Below are positions 11,431 through 23,100 of a stretch of DNA of 64,000 nucleotides, one piece after another; positions within the stretch are counted from its first letter, which is position 1; the number at the start of each line of letters is the position of its first letter. Source of the DNA: Chondrosia reniformis (lineage: Eukaryota; Porifera; Demospongiae; Chondrillida; Chondrillidae); contig OX359202.1 of NCBI GenBank assembly GCA_947172415.1, positions 5,256,899-5,320,898 on the forward strand. Reading direction: 5' to 3'. Made by a program: the position numbers and the translations under genes. The notes under the pieces were generated by a model. It was not told the DNA's origin and did no database searches. It was given only the letters and a program-made list of their open reading frames with translations.

Positions 11431-11944
11431 AGCATGGTCTCTGTACAACCATGAAGAACTTGTTTACTACATTGTTTGAACATTTTTAATTTAAACCATG
11501 TATATGTGTATTTCAGAATTGTCAAACAAAAATGATCATTGTGCAGTGGTTATACAATCCAAATTGTCGATAATGATGAATTCATGAGATCGGTATAATA
11601 AGATATACATTATAATATAAATGCAGCTCATCGCAAATTCATAAATCTATGTAAGCATTCAGTATACTCTTGTAAATTATTGTATAACAAGTATTACAAA
11701 AATCCAAAGGCCGGCTCATATCCTTATAGATTGCGGCAACGTTGAAAGACATGTATCATTCATTCATGAAAAAAGGGAAAAAGGAGGAAAGTAAAAATGG
11801 GTCAAAGGTCGTGTTAAGATCGCTCATTTATGAAGTAATTCCATGAGTGTTTATAACTATAGCTTAATGTACATTTAGCAATGTAACTTGATATGGATCA
11901 TGCAACTACGTGATGATGTGCATATTATATATATATGTATAAAA

Positions 11945-12115
11945 TATAGTTAAGTTGTTTAATCTGAGTATGCCACGTCTGTGTGGTTATCTAGCCTTGT
12001 CACCATGATCACTGTCTTGTTTCATTACCTTTTTCCAGATGTGCTTGATACTGTTGCAAGTATCCCTAGCCTACTTCTCATTTCACTTTTAACATCTTTA
12101 TAATAAACTGACTGA
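11945..12115 (+). repeat. Dispersed repeat R1, copy 3
   Basis: Contains AGTATGCCACGTCTGTGTGG, ATGATCACTGTCTTGTTTC and CCAGATGTGCTTGATACTG in the same order as the copies at 4975, 5340 and 48661. Lies just downstream of the MTA gene. Confidence 0.6.
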
Positions 12116-12334
12116 ACTCCATATATAATCCATTTATATACGTATATAGCTTCACTAAATTCGATTGTCCATAGGCACACAATCCATACATGCATGTACA
12201 TAAATAGGTATTATAACAACAGCATACAACACAAAACTAAGGAACAAAAAAATAAAACACATCATATCCTACATATACGTACGTGTCTGCGCATGTCATT
12301 ATTATTACATCATTAAAGTGCTATAGGAGCCAAC

Positions 12335-15300
12335 TCAGTCTTCCAAAGGCTTCTTTGTAGGAGTTCTTGCAGTTTTGATGAGGGCTGGTCTTCCCACTTT
12401 ATCTCTCAGTTTCCTAAACATGTAACATCAAAGTTTGGTAAGCACAAGGTTCACGGTACACTGGATTATATAGCATTCCAAAAGGTGCATGTGCATGCAA
12501 TAGACATTAATTACGTACATTCATTAAAACAGTGTGATACAGACTGTGGTTATCCACAGAGGGCCTGAAAATTTATATAAACCACTTAAAAACAATATAC
12601 GTATGTACATCATGTGATAGGACTACCAGTAATTTTACTAGTGACCTTTTTAAAAATTGCAAATTAAGAATTCAGAAACTTGCTTTTCAAATTGTAAACA
12701 AAAAGTTTGATCACAAAAGTACATACGTACGTATATATATTGTTAATAATTCTAGTTCTCTACATATGTACATACGTACATATATGTAATTTAAGGGGCT
12801 TACTTCAAATCATTATCAGCTTGGAAAAAGTAATCTGATATAGGGTTATCCCCCGCAGAGTTAGTTGGTACACTTTTTCTAATTTTAGCCAGAGGAGACT
12901 CAGATGTTTCGCCTTTTCTCTTTCGGACCACACCTGTCTTCACATCTTCAACATAATCTGTGCACAGGGAGACAGAAGAATGTCTACCATCCTTGATTAG
13001 TAGTGGAAGAATATAATCATCACTAAACTAACACTGATAAACAAGTAATTCAAGTTGTGTAGCTTCCTTCCCACACTCAAATTACTTCCCAAACCCAATG
13101 ATATGCTGATGTGGGTTATATACGTATATGGGACTAGCATAGCAATCAGAAGTAAAAATGAAAACTAACCTTGTCCTCCATTAGTTTTGGCAGATGAGAT
13201 GATTTGAGGCTGGTGTTGGAACATCTTTCTCAGAGGAGGAGTGATGGGTGACACAGTGGAGGGGACCTTGATCAGGGTCTTCACAGGACTGGGGGACGGG
13301 CATTGCCTCAGCTTTGCTACTATGCCATTCATCTTCCCCTTCACTACAACAGTCTTGCCAATCCTGACAGATGTCCTATGCACACTTGCAGTTACTACTT
13401 CAACTACATACGTACATACATACATGAAGAATACAGTTCATACATACATACGTGAGTACATAAATTACAGAGAAACTAAAAGAAATTCCAAATTCTCCAC
13501 AGACAGTCCACTCTAGCCTGGTAAAGCAACAAAGAGGCCATTCTTAACAAATTAACTGTTTACAAAGAAGCACATTAGGATTGCATGCATGAACGAGTGT
13601 TGACATGTTTGATCAGACCACAAAACAATTGTAATATTTACCACAAACAATTGTAATCCTTATACATCACTAAAAGAGGAAAAAAGGGAAAAAGCAAAAA
13701 GGCCTTGGGTGTACAAGATCAAAAATGGCACCTATTCCAAACAGAATGGGAGGGGCTCTGGTCCCCTAGGAAACTTCAGTCACACCCCATAATTTATTAG
13801 GCAGTGGTGAGTGGGCAGGTACGTATATCCAGTGTCGTACAATGCCATCAGAGAGCGCACTGTCTATGAGCACACATCAATGTCAAGTCATACAGAACAC
13901 CCATAGAGCTACGTAGTGCTGTACCTGAAGGAATTGAAGATTCTGGTACCGCAATTTCCTTTGAAATGGCACGAGCATGCTTACGTAGAATACTATTACC
14001 CAAGCTCTTCCTCAAAAGGAGTGTTTCACTATTTGGTTGTATTGTGAATGGATTTTGGGGACGTAGAGTTGGTTTTTTACGACTCTACAAGAAAATATCA
14101 GATGTGAATGTACGTACGTATGTGGCAAAGGTAAGATACTGTTGTATTAGTCCAAATACACACCTTGTAAGGATGCCTGGTTGATGATTTTCCTCCTAAG
14201 AAAGGAACGAAGGCACATTATATACATACATAATCTGGTAAAGCTAAGGGTATGTACGTATGTATGTAAATGTTAAGGTGTAACTTCTCTTAAATAAGTA
14301 GATACGTAGCAGATCATATCAATGTGACCACTAAAACTGTGGATAGCTTAAGAAACCCTCCCCCAAACTCTAGTCTACCATCATCTGGTACGCACATACG
14401 TATGTATATGGTGTTTCCTGTCACATGTACTGTGTGGTGCATGGTACGTATTTCCTGTTACGTACATGTACGTACGTACGTATACTTACCCTTTGAGGAG
14501 CGATTTTTTGATAAAATGGCAGCAAATGAACAACTTTTATCTGATACTTCTATAAAAGAAAATGAGAAAGAGAGAAGTTGACAGTTTATATCTTTGAGTT
14601 TAAATCCTAAACACGCATATGTATAGGTACATCAGTGTGTGCTAGTGTAGGGTGGTTGAGTGTGGGTGTGCCATACATACCCCATTTGGTCACCAGCTTC
14701 AGTCCTCCGTACTTCCTCCAATACACCATGCAGAGATCACAGAGCCTGCACTGTTCTTGTGGCGGTCCCCAGGAATACCACCTTGAAGCAGTGGAAGCTG
14801 AGTTGGATGAGAGACACTACATTACATTTCTGTTCATGCTGCTACACATGCAGTAAATACAAACATGATATGATACAAGTTTCTTCTACGTACGTACAGT
14901 TTGTATGTCAAAAATATTTTTGAAAGGTTTTATTAGCATCTAAAGAAGTTGTTGAAGAAAACCCCAGCATTGAAATGTCATATAATAACTCAAAAACTGT
15001 ATCTTTAGATGTTCAAAAAGAATGAAAGATGCCTTTTCAATACAAACATGCACAATGATTCATAAATTCATTCATTCTGTATACTACGTTTAACAATGTC
15101 CAAAACTCCTTGGAACAAATCCTCTGTTATTCCAGAGGTGAAGAGAGAAAGAGCACATCTTCAAATACATACGTAGGTAGGACAACTCACTGAAGCAACT
15201 TTCACATCCCTTTCCATCAGCTAGCTGGGGCGGACCGGTCTTGTTAGTGGGGATCTCATTTGGCAGCTGGCCAGATGTTGCGGCCTTACCACTGAGGTCT

Positions 15301-18300
15301 CTTGGAGCAGTTGGTGGGCCGTTGGATCTCAGGTGAACAATTACTTCCTTGAGGTCATTCTGTTTCTCAATCATTCTGTGTCTCTTCTGTATCTGATACC
15401 GATCTGTCGTCTTCCAGAAGTAGTAGTATGAGACTATGCTTTTGATGGATTTCCATGGTAACTGGAGACAAAGGTAAACATATGTATGTCAGGGAGCGGT
15501 ACGTACATGAGCCTTATAGTCGTTAATTAGATTAATTTAAGGTGATTACTTTGAAAATTGAATTGGGTGTGAGAATTTTCAAAATAAGTGTCAATACATG
15601 TTTTTACATAACTTAAGTCACAAAAATACTCAAGATTTAACATTTAATAAAATCTAAATTCATTGTTGGTACTTCAATCAATACTCTTATATACACGTAC
15701 GTATTTATACTATTTTCCACTAAAGACATGGTTAACACATTAATATGGGCTAATAGGAAAAATTAGAATAGACAGTATCTATAGACTTTAGATAGTCAAT
15801 TTTAAGTACTAGGCAAATACATGTGAACAGATTCAATTATTTGGTAAACACTGATCTTTATGTACAGACATGTACCCTAACAGTGTCACGATAACACAAT
15901 GATACTAATTACTATCAAATTGATAATCAAACCACAATTATGTAGCTATTATAAAAAATGCTTATAAGATGCCAGATTATAAACACCAAATAAGCCAGCC
16001 AAGTTTAGGCAAAATTGATGATACATAAAGAGTAAACATTGACAATAATTGTTCATAAAATATCACATTTTAAAATACACATTTGTCAGCCATATGAAGC
16101 ACGTAATCATCTGTTTCCACTCTAGACTTCATATACGACCTGCTTACATGCTTCTTCTGAATGTAGTAGAAGTCTTTGTATTCCTGAAGACCATCCTCAA
16201 ATCGTTTAGCTTCATCCTGTGTCCACGACTCCAACTCATCAGCACAGAGGAGAGGTCCACGGGGGACAAGCTGGGCCACTGCATCACCAATCTTGTAGGT
16301 GCTCTTGTGAAGTGTGTCCATACCGTGAAAGAGAGTTATATCTCGAGAAGCTGCTGCAGCTCCAAGACGTAAGCTGATCTGGGGCTTTCTTGACCCATCT
16401 AAAAGAGCTCTGGCAAATGTACCGACTGACCTACGTATATTATCACATAAAATTGGTTAAACATGTGGCCATCGGTCAACTTCTGTATATTTACTGCACA
16501 TACGTATGTACGTACATATAATACCTCATGAATGATGCTACAGTAATTCACCCTCTGCACACACACATATCAGAGATCAACTCAGCTACACACCCAGACA
16601 CGCGCATGAAAAATCTAAGATACCATTTTCCTACATCCTATGCCAATTCTGTAAAAGAGCCTATAGGGGAACTAAACCTGAAGAGAGCTTTGGCTTTGAG
16701 AGCATACCCACCCACACATGTGCACACACCCACACATGTGCACACACACACACATGTGTACACACACACATGTGTACGTACACACCCACCTTGCCACCAC
16801 CAGGTACTGCTCAACTTCTTGGTCACTTAACTTTCCGGGTTCCCAAACCTGAGTCTCCACACTAGCGTCGTCCTCTTTACTCTGTGAGTCACTGCTGGCT
16901 GTCAAAGGAGGAATTTCAGCCTGGTAGTCCTCCCCCACTCGTATCTCTCCCTTGTCTACCATTAGATTGCGCTGGTTTGGATCATACACCATCGAATAGA
17001 AGAAGAAATCCTCCTTCTCAAGGTAACAAGCAAGATGGTCGAGCTCATTCAGCAAGTACACTGTACACTTACCCCTAAAGATAACATGTTAAGAAAAAGA
17101 AATATTCATTCACCTGTTACTACGTATACGTACATACTTTTCCTATCACATAAGAGCCCTGATCTGACCTTTGACCTGTGAGATAGTACACAGGTCAAAC
17201 CACAACACCTCTAGACTCATATTAACATCAAAAGAATGACATAAAATTTGGGCAAATGATTCGAAGCCTAGAGAAACGAGACCATTGTGTCCATTTGTCC
17301 AGAATTACATAGGTATATATTTAAAATCTTAAGAACCAAACAATTCTTTTTATTGCTTTTTGGAAGTTACGTATGTCTACCCAAAGGCCTATATCAGTCA
17401 CTGAAGTAGACCCTCAGGGCTGAACACAAGATTAAACCGACTGAGTCTTTAGAGGCTCAAAAAGGTGAGAAATGATCCTTTTAAGATAAGCTTGAGGAAT
17501 CCTTATTATATTAACTGTATACAATTTATACAATGCCTTAAATCCGATCTTACGTACGTAAATACAGATTCCAATGCATGCATATGGTGACACATACAGG
17601 GTATGTATGTTCATAGATACATTCACACTCGTTCATGTAAATAATCTCTACTTCTCATACGACATTGGTTGCTAGGAGATTAACTTACCTGACCATGTCA
17701 ATCTTGTATGTTTCAATTTGTCGTGAAAGAAACAGCTCACGATGCTTGATGAGATGCAGCTTGATGGAACTTAATTCCTCAACATAGCTTCCAGGAGGAT
17801 AACCCTCTTCGTTATTCTCCTCCTCCAGAGCCACTATACAATGGTGATGCAATCCAGCTAACTACGTATAACTAATTCAAAGACTCCAAAGAAAAAAGTT
17901 AAAATATGCTACATCTACTTTAGAGTAAAAGGCCTAATAGGGAACTAAACCTAGTGAGAGCTTTGGATGAGGATACAAGAGTTTTCTCCTCATTATTCTC
18001 TTTTTCTCCACTCAAGCACGTCTTCTCATTGTGTCATGTCACATAAATTGGTGTACATTGATGATATACACAATTGTTGTGTACTGTTACTTTACTGAAA
18101 TGATAGGGAGTATTTGTTGTGATCACGATGAGCTAGAAAGTTATTGAATTCCAACAAGAAGGAATTCTTTAGTAGAACGTTTTGACCCGTGGATCTTCAT
18201 CAGCAAATAAGAATGCAATAGGAAATTGGTGTTTATATAGAGGTAGGATGACAGTTGGTAAAATGTTAGTTCATTATACTCCATAATAAATTACTATATC

Positions 18301-19060
18301 AACAATTCAATCATTCTTGTTGTCAATTAAAATCCGGGGCAAAATGCAATGTAGAAATGTCGAGTTTTATATATATGTACCTTTAAATTATATGTGGTTA
18401 TATGTTTAAATTTAAGTGGTAAAAACATTAAAAGCTGAGAAAATGATAGGAGTTTCCCCATGGACACTTCCTATTTTCAAAACTGTTATTATATAGCTTT
18501 TCAATTGATATTTGAGATATAAAATAAAATCTCTCAATTTACAAAATAATAGCATAACATATATTTTATTACTCACGCATCATGGATAATAGCTTTAACT
18601 TTTAAAAAAATTCTAAAGGGTTAAATGTTGCAATATAAGAACCCGCCAATAAACTTACATGCATGCTGGTCAGCCAAGCCCAGGAGATGCTGGGGTAAAT
18701 CTCTTCTTCTGTAAAAGCACTTACAAGCTACCTCCACGCCGCCCTTTGAGTTCTAAATTGTTACACAAAAGGTTACTTTTGGCGCCATGTGCATTTCATA
18801 GGCATCAGTCCGTTCGTAATTGTTACCTTTCTGAGCTCTTCAATCTTGCACACTTGATAAGGAGTGGGTGGTGGATAAACCTCCATGTAGACGCACTCTG
18901 AGGGGAAAACGAAATGAAGATATTAAGTTTCGATTGTCGGGCGCTACGTGCCCACGCCACGGTCCTGGCGACTTTTTGCCTACAAACCACATTCACAACA
19001 ACAGTGCTAAAAATGAATTTCACTACAAATACCTCCAACTCTATATAATCCTTCGGCCAT
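12335..19060 (-). CDS. MTA1: Metastasis-associated protein (MTA), NuRD subunit
   Basis: Fourteen exons join in frame to 670 residues: 19033-19060, 18827-18897, 18659-18752, 17689-17833, 16790-17074, 16148-16430, 15191-15461, 14681-14797, 14490-14549, 14164-14195, 13925-14084, 13170-13403, 12804-12957, 12335-12413. Junction phases agree throughout and the total (2013 nt) is a multiple of three. Domains in order: BAH (starts [10 protein letters not shown], then FYRRRDL), ELM2 ([29 protein letters not shown]), SANT ([20 protein letters not shown]) and a GATA-type zinc finger (CESC and CRLCDLC around RWYSWGPP, ending YWRKYGGLK), then a basic C-terminal region. MTA proteins scaffold HDAC1/2 through ELM2-SANT in the NuRD complex. 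Length fits the family (about 600-715). The start has a good context (GAGATGG). There is one MTA-like gene here; which vertebrate paralogue it matches cannot be said, so the symbol is generic. Confidence 0.93.
16592..16700 (-). mobile_element. HHR-associated repeat (family B), 3' fragment
   Basis: Minus-strand fragment of the dispersed repeat that carries a hammerhead motif at 28106. It contains the reverse complement of GGAACTAAACCT and CATTTTCCTACATCC. It lies in the MTA intron upstream of exon 16148-16430. Confidence 0.55.
16705..16790. repeat. Alternating purine-pyrimidine CA/TG repeat
   Basis: Imperfect repeats of CACCCACACATGTGCACA and ACACACACATGTGTAC run right up to the MTA splice donor at 16789. 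ORFs read across it are repeat artefacts. The alternating pattern could adopt Z-DNA. Confidence 0.8.
17905..18010 (-). mobile_element. HHR-associated repeat (family B), 3' fragment
   Basis: The minus strand reads AGCTCTCACTAGGTTTAGTT and TAAAGTAGATGTAGCAT, matching the 3' part of the repeats at 28106, 53657 and 55246. The 5' hammerhead region is absent. In an MTA intron. Confidence 0.65.
18120..18245. mobile_element. Diverged copy of the palindrome-forming element
   Basis: Contains AGAACGTTTTGACCCGTGGA followed by TCTTCATCAGCAAAT, a relative of the core found at 32880, 37555 and 40052. No intact inverted repeat is left. Confidence 0.5.
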
Positions 19061-19545
19061 CTCTTTTCCGCCGCGCAACTTATCCCCGAACTCCAAAGTT
19101 TAAATTTTAGAATGTCCGGCAGCACCTCCTTATTCGACGGGCGCGTTCCTGTTAGCACCCATGGGGGTTTATTCGGATTGAAACCGCGCAATGTCTCATG
19201 GGGGTTTAATCGATGCAAGCTTTATTGCGAAATCGTTTCGAGCTAGTCATGAGCTATTATAGTCTCGATATTTCTATTGTACTGTACTATATTTAGCTTT
19301 GTCTTCTAATCAAGGGAATTCAACTGATGTGACCATCAAATTGGATATTTGTTATAATTGCTACAATATTACACAAATGATGAATACAGAAATCACTGAT
19401 AATGCCAGTTCACTATTGACCCTTCAAACAGCACTGTGGTGGCTATCACTGTCATCTGTAGGGAGAATAAAAAGATAAGTGACAAAATGTGAATTGCATA
19501 AAATTTGTATAGTATCAACCAATAAGCTCTTTATTTTCCTCCTCT
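19061..19545. promoter_or_regulatory. MTA promoter and 5' flank
   Basis: Upstream of the MTA start codon the sequence becomes GC-richer (about 19061-19200) with several CpGs, and contains CATGGGGGTTTAT twice (19159-19171 and 19198-19208, the second shortened). A 44-codon plus-strand frame from 19111 is not supported by anything else. The remainder to 19545 is AT-rich and featureless. Confidence 0.4.
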
Positions 19546-19549
19546 CCAC

Positions 19550-20180
19550 CCTCCCTCTCCTAGCTCCACTCTCTCCCTCCTAGCTCCATCCCACCTCACC
19601 TAGCTACACTCTACGTCTCCCAGCTCCACTCTACCTCTCCAGCCCCACTCTATCTCTCCTAGCTCCACTCTACCTCTCTCCTAGCTCGACTATACCTCTC
19701 CCAGCTCCACTCTACTTCTCCAGCTCCACTCTACCTCTCCTAGCTCCACTCTACCTCTCCTAGCTCCACTCTACCTCTCCTAGCTCCACTTTCTCCCTCC
19801 TAGCTCCACTCTCTCCCTCCTAGTTCCATCCTACCTCACCCAGCTACACTCTACCTCTCCTAGCTCTATCCTACCTCTCCTAACTACACTCTACATCTCC
19901 CAGCTCCACTCTACTTCTCCAGCTCCACTCTATCTCTCCTAGCTCCACTCTACCTCTCTCCAAGCTCGACTACACCTCTCCCAGCTCCACTCTACTTCTC
20001 CCAGCTCCACTCTACCTCTCCCAGCTCCACTCTACCTCTCCCAGCTCCACTCTACCTCTCCCAGCTCCACTCTACCTCTCCTAGCTCCACTCTACCTCTC
20101 CTAGCTCCACTCTACCTCTCCAAGCTCCACTCTACCTCTCCTAGCTCCACTCTACCTCTCCTAGCTCCACTCTACCTCAC
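19550..20180. repeat. 20-bp minisatellite at the 3' end of WDR26
   Basis: About 30 copies of a unit close to CTCTCCTAGCTCCACTCTAC with variants CAGCTCC and AGTTCC. The WDR26 stop codon (20161-20163) and the last few codons are made of this repeat, so the array has grown at or into the coding end. Confidence 0.9.
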
Positions 20181-23100
20181 CTCCACTTTCACTCTCCTCT
20201 TCCTGTTCACTCTCATTATAACTGTCATCATCATCCTCTTCCTCCTCATCAGATGTCACCACATGATCTCCATCAGAATGGGTCTTTTCGTCAGATTGAC
20301 TCCCTCCACCTAATGATTTATCTTCCAGTAACAGAGAATGCTGAGATGATGTTGCCATGGAAACAGCTCTAGCTGCGGCCGGCTTGGCCTTGTGAGTTAA
20401 GCAGACTTCTTTGGTTGCCCAGATCCTCACTGTACCATCATCACTAGAAGATGCCAGGAGATCATGCTTGACGGGATTCCAGGACACACAATTCACTATT
20501 CGGGAATGACCCTCCAACTTGGCAATCGGAGAAGTTTCCTTTAAGTTCCATATATAAACCATGTTATCTATATAAGGTATAGATATAAACCATGTTATCT
20601 ATATAAGGTATAGATATAGACCATGTTATCTATATAAGGTATAGATATAGACCATGTTATATAGGTATATAAGGCATAGATATAAACCATGTTATCTGCC
20701 ATAGACTGCCTTTTAATTGTGGTATTAAATTATTGCATTTTGCTGCATTGCAAGCTGATTGCAGTTCAAAGATTGCATTTTTCGGTGATGCCATTTCTTC
20801 ATGGCTTTTTTGGCTTTTTCCACTACTCTCGGTGAGAGGTCTTGTCTCTTGTGCTGTAGGCATAGGCAGCTGCTGTGGCTTAGCTTATAGACTCCTTTCA
20901 CACTAATAATCCGCGTGTCATTAATGATATCATAAAGTAACTAATCCTTAATAATAAAATATACATTTTTGTGAAAACTTTCGCAATTCGTAATTGTTTG
21001 GTGGTTGCAATTAAAAGGCAGTCTACGGTATACGGGGTATAATATAATATATAGACCATGTCATCTATATAAGGTACACATCCAGTCAAATGATCTTATT
21101 TACTACAGTACTTTTCGGGTCGGTTGTCCAGACCAGACGTTGGAATTGGTAAAAAGGTTATCGCTGCATGGTGACATCATTTCAGTGGGAAAGTTTGTTC
21201 AAAGGGTAGTCATGAGTGCTAACCAATTACCAGTTGCAATGTCTGGTCTGGACAACCACTCTAAAAAGTACTGTATACAGCTGTCCTCATATTTAATAAA
21301 CACAAAACAGGAGTGGTGAGAAACAAAAATAAGCAGAAAAAAGAGGTGTGGCAAACTGTGTTTATTAACAAGTGAAACTTAATTGAGTTAAATATGTGGG
21401 GGAAGGTGTGTCAATTGGTGGTGTGTTTATAATTAAAATGGCTGGGATATCAAACTGTAGATAAAACTTGTGATGGAAAAACTTTGGAATATAAATGTGA
21501 TGATAGAATAAGGATTTCTTCTAACTGCGTTGAACTTATCTTTTGGAAAGGGTCATCTTTCGACTTTGGGAGCATCTAAAAAAACTGCGTCTCTAGACGC
21601 TCCCAAAGTCGAAAGATGACCCTTTCCAAAGATAAATGTGATGGTTCCGAAGGATGGAAGCAAGCAGATATACGTGGGTTTGAGGTAGTAAAAAGTTTTG
21701 CCCTGTGTACAGGGTGTTGCTGTATAGTTGTCAAAATGTTTAGTCATTGAAACTCTAGACACTGTGTCATATTTAAAGGAAGCAATGCATTGTCCTCACT
21801 ACTTGGATCCCAAGTGTATCTATATCTAATAATAATACAGTTTTTACATTACTTTTTACAACAACAACGTTAAAAATGCACTCTAAAAACATGTTATTAA
21901 TTAATATATTAAAAGCATCCAAACAGTCTACAAAATGTGAAAATCTAGGAAAATTGAGGCAGAATGGTGAAACAAAAGTGATAATCTTGCAAATTAAGGG
22001 GATAATTGGTGATACTTCCAAAATTTCAGAAGATAACCTCAGAATAACATTACTAAATCAAATTATACAAGACTTCTCAAATATATGTACGTATATGTAA
22101 GTTAACCTTCACTTCCGCTGGCAATAAAGCTTTCATTGTGGCCTCCAAAACAGGAGTGAACGGTGTAAAATCCTTGTGTAAGGCCTTGAAACCTCTGAAC
22201 AAATGAGCAATCCTCAATGTTCCATAAATGAATCGACTAACCAGAGAAAGATTTACTAATTACAAGTTACTCTATTCAACAACTGATTACATATGTATGT
22301 ATGTACATACATAATATATACTGTATAAATAGTACTACTTCCTGTACATACATAATATATACTGTATGAATAGTACTACTTTCCTGTAGATGCAGTGGAC
22401 ATGCATATGAAGCAAATGAAACATAGAAATAGACTATTTTCCTGGATATATCACTTAGGAAAAACTTATAGAGCCTTATAATCAGTATTTACGTAATTGT
22501 AATATTGAAATCAATTCAAATCAAATTAACCCTTTAAGGCCGTCAGCCACTTTAGTGGCTTTGACCGTTAACACCCATAAGGTAAAATAATTGTAGAATC
22601 TTTTTGTAACTTGCATAATCAATAGCGCTAGTATAGTGTAACATACGTGTGAAATATTAAACGTTTCTGTTACAGTATAACTGTATAATGAAAGAATGTA
22701 TTACATTCGTATTGCAAGTATACAGATTACGAAAGTGTTAACGAAAAACGCATAGTTTACGGAAGTTATACTAAAAATATAAGATGGCCGTCTAAACGAG
22801 GACTAATCTTCTTAAACGAATTTTACATTTCTTACATTTCTTACATTTCATGGTCTTTTGAATATCATCGAAGGATCTTTGGAAGGTTTTCAGAATTAAA
22901 GAATTTAAAAACAGAAATATAATAGGTTAGAAAAGGTAGTTTTTACTCATATGCCATTAAAGTGGCTAACGGGATTTAACGAGTATGCGTTAACAACATG
23001 CGGGACTTAAAAAGACAAATTCATTGTCAATACACAAAAGTTAAGATTGTTGAGAAAGAGAGACAATGTGTAAGTGTTAGTCTTAGCAAACACGACTATT

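Noticed and set aside
13966-14184. Plus-strand ORF beginning [13 protein letters not shown]
   Set aside because: It lies antisense to MTA exon 13925-14084, whose phase-consistent splicing on the minus strand explains the open sequence.
14324-14581. Plus-strand 85-codon ORF
   Set aside because: Overlaps antisense MTA exon 14490-14549 and has no support of its own.
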